From: Aliiglaciecola sp. 3_MG-2023 | GTDB taxonomy: Bacteria; Pseudomonadota; Gammaproteobacteria; Enterobacterales; Alteromonadaceae | Length of the DNA: 64,000 nt | Direction of reading: 5' to 3' | Assembly (NCBI RefSeq): GCF_030548205.1 | Contig: NZ_JAUORV010000007.1 | Coordinates: 186,001 to 250,000, forward strand | Part shown: positions 59,809 through 64,000 of the stretch, piece after piece | How the letters are laid out: each line of letters opens with the position of its first letter | Numbering within the stretch: position 1 is the first letter of the stretch | Notes under the pieces: generated by a model | What the model saw: only the letters and a program-made list of their open reading frames with translations | Told to the model about the DNA's origin: nothing | The model's database searches: none | Translations under genes and position numbers: made by a program

Positions 59809-61265
59809 AGGGATTTGATCTTGTCTATTTGTTCTCTGATTTGATCGATTCTGGCCCTGATTCGTTGTTTTTCTAGTTGTCGGTCACCGGCAAAGTTATA
59901 TGCGCTGTGAAGCTCATCTATGGCTCTGGCATAGGCACTTACCAAAACATATACCTCAGCCTTGCTTTGGTGCATTTCTAACATTTGACGACTTTCCAGG
60001 TATGCATCTGTTAACAACTGTAAGGCCAATAAGTTTTTCGGGTTCACCAACAAAAAGTCTTTCAGCAAGTTTGTCGCTTTTTTAATATCCCCTTTTTTAA
60101 TCAGTATGTTAGCTAAATTAAGCGTTATCACACTATTGTGGGGGGTATGCTTTGCTTGTTCTGATAACATCGCAATGGCCGGTTCGAAGTCTTTTTGAGC
60201 GATGGACAAATCGGTGGCAATATCCAAATAGAAAAGGTTATTCGAATCGTTATTTAATAGTTGCTGGACGATTTTTTGTGCTTCTGCATATTGCTCATTT
60301 TCAAAATAAGACAGGGCTAAGCCGTACATTGCAGATTGTTTGAAAACATATTGTTGTTTATCAAGGATATCTTTAAAACCGATAATATTGTCTTTTGGAT
60401 TGCCATAATAACGAGCAACGATCCTCGCTTTTGCTAGGTGGAAGCTCAGTCTTGCTGGCACCTGTCGCACATTATACGAACTTGCTCGACTGCGCGCATC
60501 GGCAATACGGGATTGTGGTAGGGGGTGAGTCAATAAATACGCAAAAGGCGTAGATTGTAGTCGATATTTTTCCGCTAATTTTCCAAAAAATGATGCAGCA
60601 GCATTGGGATCGTAACCGCTTTGAGCCAATACTTGAATACCAATACGGTCGGCTTCCCGCTCGTTAGCCCGAGTATAGTTGATAGACGCTTGTTGCGCGG
60701 CAGCATTGGTTGCACTTAACGCTGCCATACCGGCTTCGGGATTGGCGATGGCTAACAAGACACTACCGAAAATGGAAGCTAACTGGAGCGGCGTGGACTT
60801 TTGTTGAGATTGCATTTTTCGGGCAATATGGCGCTGAGTCACGTGGGCAATTTCGTGGGCAAGCACAGAGGCTAATTCACTTTCATTGTCTGAGTTGAAT
60901 ATTAACCCTGTGTGCACCCCAACATGACCACCGAAAAATGCAAATGCGTTTATATCTGCATTATTTATTAGAAAAAACTTAAAAGGGAATTTTACATTAT
61001 CTGCTTGTACCACCAGACGATTGCCTAAATCTTGTAGGTATTCGTCTAATAAAGGATCGTTAACCAGCGGCGCTTGACCACGAAGTTGGCGCATTAATAT
61101 TTCGCCAATTTGCATTTCTTTGTCAATACTAATGGCATCTGATGCCACAACGCCAATTTCTGGTAAGGCATTGCGTTGGTGCTGGTCGCTAACTTGCGCT
61201 CCCACGAATGTTGAGGTAAGGGCGAATAGGCCAGAAGCTACTGCTACAACAAGACGCTTAGTCAT
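59805..61265 (-). CDS. bepA: Periplasmic M48 metalloprotease BepA
   Basis: Chaperone-protease for outer-membrane assembly (LptD, BamA). The 486 residues have a signal peptide, an M48 domain with HEIAHVTQRH (His137, Glu138, His141; E. coli 136, 137, 140) and the third ligand in EREADRIG, and a C-terminal TPR superhelix (about 290-486). The open frame starts at 61289, but the ATG at 61265 begins the signal peptide. It is divergent from perM. Confidence 0.95.
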   Translation of the reverse strand: MTKRLVVAVASGLFALTSTFVGAQVSDQHQRNALPEIGVVASDAISIDKEMQIGEILMRQLRGQAPLVNDPLLDEYLQDLGNRLVVQADNVKFPFKFFLINNADINAFAFFGGHVGVHTGLIFNSDNESELASVLAHEIAHVTQRHIARKMQSQQKSTPLQLASIFGSVLLAIANPEAGMAALSATNAAAQQASINYTRANEREADRIGIQVLAQSGYDPNAAASFFGKLAEKYRLQSTPFAYLLTHPLPQSRIADARSRASSYNVRQVPARLSFHLAKARIVARYYGNPKDNIIGFKDILDKQQYVFKQSAMYGLALSYFENEQYAEAQKIVQQLLNNDSNNLFYLDIATDLSIAQKDFEPAIAMLSEQAKHTPHNSVITLNLANILIKKGDIKKATNLLKDFLLVNPKNLLALQLLTDAYLESRQMLEMHQSKAEVYVLVSAYARAIDELHSAYNFAGDRQLEKQRIRARIDQIREQIDKIKSL

Positions 61266-61584
61266 ATTTTTCAATCTAACTTCTCTCAAATTTCTCTATC
61301 CACTCTATATGTATGGGTTAATTCGCCTATTTGAAACAGTTACGGGCAAATAAGTTCAGTTTATAACGTCAATATTATGTAAATCTAGCGGTAATATATC
61401 ATTACACTCAGCATATAAGAGCAGATATCTTATATTCTAATTTCATTTAATTTTAATGATTAAACGTGCAAATATAGTGTAAGTTATTATGCAGGTATTT
61501 ATCGAACCTCGCAGCAAATTGCATTACAGTCAATGTCGTGTTCAGGAAACAACCCCCACAGAAGTAAAATAGGCAGGAAATTAC
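61266..61584. other. Divergent bepA/perM promoter region
   Basis: A 319-base AT-rich gap without a gene. It contains the inverted repeat ATATAAGA-N7-TCTTATAT at 61413-61435, a possible operator. Otherwise I see nothing specific. Confidence 0.35.
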
Positions 61585-62658
61585 ATGTTTGAGATGTTAG
61601 ATCGCTGGTATAAGCGTAAGTTTTCGGATCCGGATTCTCTTATGTTACTCATGCTACTGATCTTTGTATCCGTATTATTCGCTATTTGGGGCGATATACT
61701 GATGCCCGTTATTGTGGCCGCCGTTATAGCCTATTTACTGGATTGGCCATTAATGCAGTTAATGAGGCTAGGGATAAACCGAATGTATGCTACCGCAATT
61801 ATTGTGCTGGCATTTATTGCTGTGTGTATTTTGACCTTTATTGGCTTAGTTCCGGTTATTACCCAACAAAGTGTGAATTTGATCAAGGAAACTCCTCAAA
61901 TATGGAATAAAGGTCAAGAGTGGTTGTTAACGCTGCCAGAGTTGTATCCAAATTTTATTCAAATTTACCATATTCAGAATATATTGGAGGAGATCAATCA
62001 AAAAATTGTCCAAGTGGGCGAAACCCTTATCTCCGCTTCATTTAGTTCATTAGCAGATGTGGGGGCAATACTCATTTATCTCATTTTAGTGCCTTTGATG
62101 TTGTTTTTTATGCTCAAAGATAAGAACTTATTAATTGAGAATTTATTACGTATTATGCCTAACGAACGCCGCTTGATTAAACAGGTTAGTTCGGAAATGA
62201 ACCTGCAAATCGCTAATTATATCCGCGGTAAAGTGATTGAAATTATTATTGTGGGGGCAGTGTCTTCGATTACTTTTGCCCTAATGGATCTTCGTTACGC
62301 CGTGTTGTTAGGGGTACTCGTTGGCTTTTCCGTTTTAATTCCATACATAGGCGCGGCTGTAGTTACTTTACCCGTTGCTATTGTGGCCTTGTTCCAATGG
62401 GGGATCACTCCGGATTTCTGGTATTTAATGATTGCTTACGCAATCATTCAAGGGTTAGACGGAAACGTACTAGTGCCTATCTTATTTTCTGAAGCCGTTA
62501 GTTTACATCCCATTTATATTATTGTGGCTGTGCTGTTTTTCGGTGGTCTGTGGGGGTTCTGGGGCGTATTCTTTGCCATCCCCCTGGCAACATTGGTTAA
62601 AGCCGTTATCAACGCTTGGTCTCCCAGTGTAAGTCCTGAACAAGAAACTAGCCTCTAA
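61585..62658 (+). CDS. perM: AI-2E family transporter PerM
   Basis: A 357-residue inner-membrane protein with about eight hydrophobic segments, of the PerM/YfgO (TqsA-like) family. The IPYIGAAVVTLPVA and GLWGFWGVFFAIPLATLVKA stretches are characteristic. The transported substrate is not established. It lies beside bepA and bcp as in E. coli. ATG preceded by CAGGAAATTAC. Confidence 0.92.
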   Translation: MFEMLDRWYKRKFSDPDSLMLLMLLIFVSVLFAIWGDILMPVIVAAVIAYLLDWPLMQLMRLGINRMYATAIIVLAFIAVCILTFIGLVPVITQQSVNLIKETPQIWNKGQEWLLTLPELYPNFIQIYHIQNILEEINQKIVQVGETLISASFSSLADVGAILIYLILVPLMLFFMLKDKNLLIENLLRIMPNERRLIKQVSSEMNLQIANYIRGKVIEIIIVGAVSSITFALMDLRYAVLLGVLVGFSVLIPYIGAAVVTLPVAIVALFQWGITPDFWYLMIAYAIIQGLDGNVLVPILFSEAVSLHPIYIIVAVLFFGGLWGFWGVFFAIPLATLVKAVINAWSPSVSPEQETSL

Positions 62659-62692
62659 AGCGCATTTGCACAGTGCTGAAATGGAGAACCAA

Positions 62693-62718
62693 AAAAGGGA
62701 GCAAACTTGCTCCCTTTT
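62693..62718. terminator. Bidirectional terminator perM/bcp
   Basis: AAAAGGGAGCAA and TTGCTCCCTTTT form 12-base arms with a 2-base turn between two convergent genes. Confidence 0.88.
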
Positions 62719-62737
62719 GATATTCAGCGAGTTTAAC

Positions 62738-63205
62738 TTAACTATTGGTTAAGAAATCTAGCACGACTTGGTGGTGATCTTTGGTTTTGAATTTATCAAA
62801 TACATGGGAAACAACACCTTCGGGATCGATTAAAAAAGAGATGCGATGGATCCCATCATACTCGCGTCCCATAAACTTTTTCGGACCCCAAACGCCAAAT
62901 TGATCTGCCACTGCGTGGTCTTCATCTGACAATAACGTAAAGTTTAGTTGTTCTTTTTCGGCAAACTTGGGTAAACGTTTCTGTGCATCTGGGCTGATCC
63001 CTAACGTAACCACATTTAGTTTATCCAACTCAGCTTTTGAATCTCGTAAACCCTGGGCTTGCACAGTGCAGCCTGGGGTCATTGCTTTAGGATAAAAATA
63101 CACTAAAACATGCTTGCCTTTAAAATCTGCCAATGAGACAGCATTGTCATTCTGATCTTGAAGTGTAAATTGCGGCGCTTTATCGCCGGCTTTAAGTCGG
63201 TTCAT
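62738..63205 (-). CDS. bcp: Peroxiredoxin Bcp, one-cysteine form
   Basis: Thiol peroxidase of the BCP/PrxQ family, 155 residues. The peroxidatic Cys46 is in PKAMTPGCTVQAQG. The position five residues later, where E. coli Bcp has the resolving Cys50, is Gln51, and no other cysteine is present. It therefore works as a one-Cys enzyme and must be reduced by an external thiol. LGISPDAQKRLPKFAEK and GIHRISFLIDP are typical. It precedes gcvR on the chromosome but is transcribed after it on the minus strand. Confidence 0.95.
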   Translation of the reverse strand: MNRLKAGDKAPQFTLQDQNDNAVSLADFKGKHVLVYFYPKAMTPGCTVQAQGLRDSKAELDKLNVVTLGISPDAQKRLPKFAEKEQLNFTLLSDEDHAVADQFGVWGPKKFMGREYDGIHRISFLIDPEGVVSHVFDKFKTKDHHQVVLDFLTNS

Positions 63206-63280
63206 GTAATGATCCTAAATAGTTGATTAAGTTATGGTTAACACTCTTTGTGCCGTTACCTTTGCAACCCGTGGGGTAAA

Positions 63281-63808
63281 TTAGTGATTTTCACTAATTT
63301 TACCAGACAAATTTAAGCTATCTAGTAGTGCATGGAATTGAGTGGTAAGCCCTGTCATATCACCCTCGAGAGGCATGCTTGCGACAAATTTGACCTTCAT
63401 CTTTTCCTTCTGACTATCTTGGTCAGTGAACGTGTGTTGCCGCAATGCACTTATTGCTGCATCGAAACTCGTTAGCAAAGCAGACACCTTGTGGATCACA
63501 CCAGGAATATCGTCGCCACTGATTTGTACATCAATAAGATGTTCCAAATTTTGTTTACTGTGGCGCTTGGTACGCTTCATCATAGAGAGTAGATCATGGC
63601 TTTGACAGGTTTGAGGTATTTTCAGTTCAGCCTTAGTAATTTCCAGCTGTGAGCCTTCCAAAATCATGGTAAGTGAAAAGTCTTCACCATAAATAGCTTG
63701 GCGGCTGTCCAAAATATTGCAACCTGTAGCGCTAACAGTATTGGAAATTTCACTTAAAATTCCCATATTATTACCGCCCAGAATAGTAACGATGAGTTGT
63801 TGTTTCAT
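63281..63808 (-). CDS. gcvR: Glycine cleavage system regulator-like GcvR
   Basis: A 175-residue protein with two ACT domains: TILGGNNMGILSEISNTV near the N-terminus and VQISGDDIPGVIHKVSALL from about residue 92. GcvR binds GcvA and represses the glycine cleavage operon in E. coli. Next to bcp as in E. coli, where dapA is on the other side. The gcvTHP genes are not in the window. Confidence 0.88.
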   Translation of the reverse strand: MKQQLIVTILGGNNMGILSEISNTVSATGCNILDSRQAIYGEDFSLTMILEGSQLEITKAELKIPQTCQSHDLLSMMKRTKRHSKQNLEHLIDVQISGDDIPGVIHKVSALLTSFDAAISALRQHTFTDQDSQKEKMKVKFVASMPLEGDMTGLTTQFHALLDSLNLSGKISENH

Positions 63809-64000
63809 TAATTAAAATTAATTCAAAGTAAAAACGAAAGGACTATTATAAAGGAATTTTTAAACTTTTAAAAAACAACTATTTGAGTTTATTTATGCAG
63901 AACTAAATTAGGGCGACAAAACCCAAGTCTGTTGCACTATTTAGTAAACAGATTCAGGTAAGACTATTTTATTGATTATCTGCTTGTTTTTAGCGGCCTT
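63809..64000. other. Upstream region of gcvR to window edge
   Basis: 192 AT-rich bases with no open frame that I can support. By synteny dapA may start beyond the window. Confidence 0.3.

Overview
The window is a gene-dense, AT-rich stretch of chromosome from a marine gammaproteobacterium. I place it in the Alteromonadales, near Paraglaciecola, Glaciecola or Alteromonas. The reasons are the monomeric NADP-isocitrate dehydrogenase, a HexR-linked Entner-Doudoroff operon, a long TonB-dependent receptor with a secreted hydrolase, and E. coli-like gene orders (cspD/clpS-clpA; hda-arsC-bepA-perM-bcp-gcvR). Species assignment is inference. I saw no phage, insertion sequence, CRISPR array, rRNA, tRNA or clearly broken gene.

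Layout. 1-7.4 kb: the tail of an SDR oxidoreductase, a small hydrolase, purB-hflD-mnmA and rluE on the minus strand, then monomeric idh. 7.4-13.6 kb: an N-degron and protein-quality block (cspD divergent from clpS-clpA; then infA, bpt, aat, trxB). 13.9-19 kb: yfbV, sprT, sppA, a YdjA-like nitroreductase and a saccharopine-dehydrogenase-like protein. 19.1-27.6 kb: glucose catabolism. pyk and hexR lie on the minus strand and zwf-pgl-edd-glk-eda on the plus strand, with HexR-like palindromes in the pyk and zwf promoter regions. 27.6-31.8 kb: a MATE exporter coupled to moeA, a TraB/GumN protein and a small EF-hand protein. 32.1-36.9 kb: a four-gene operon for glucosylglycerate. 37.2-40.7 kb: a probable molybdenum-cofactor riboswitch followed by moaA-mobA-moaB-moaC-moaD-moaE. 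41-45.8 kb: a TonB-dependent receptor, an exported dienelactone-hydrolase-like enzyme, an exported RidA, then a cytosolic RidA and a YkgJ-type cysteine cluster protein. 45.8-50.5 kb: cmoB-cmoA, an orphan NarL-type regulator, adenosine deaminase and an unrecognised lipoprotein. 50.5-64 kb: fadE, purM-purN-DUF3108, DUF2066-hda, arsC-wrbA-DUF2069, a TlpA-like protein, bepA, perM, bcp and gcvR.

How the genes work together. The glucose block takes free glucose (Glk) through Zwf, Pgl, Edd and Eda to pyruvate and glyceraldehyde-3-phosphate, with HexR as the likely switch and Pyk as a second target. The 32-37 kb operon reads as a closed solute cycle: a D-glycerate kinase gives 3-phosphoglycerate, a GT81-type synthase adds glucose, a HAD phosphatase releases glucosylglycerate, and a GH13_18 phosphorylase splits it back to glucose-1-phosphate and glycerate. 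The moa operon plus moeA covers most of Moco synthesis. ClpS, ClpA, Bpt and Aat together form the bacterial Leu/N-degron pathway.

The least explained items are the receptor/hydrolase/exported-RidA operon, a 20-bp-phased triple repeat between cspD and clpS, a nested inverted repeat after the glucosylglycerate operon, palindromes with unusual arm spacing before zwf, and a purM-stop-purN junction that is in frame with no gap. Start codons were chosen by Shine-Dalgarno position and family length and often lie inside the longest open frame.
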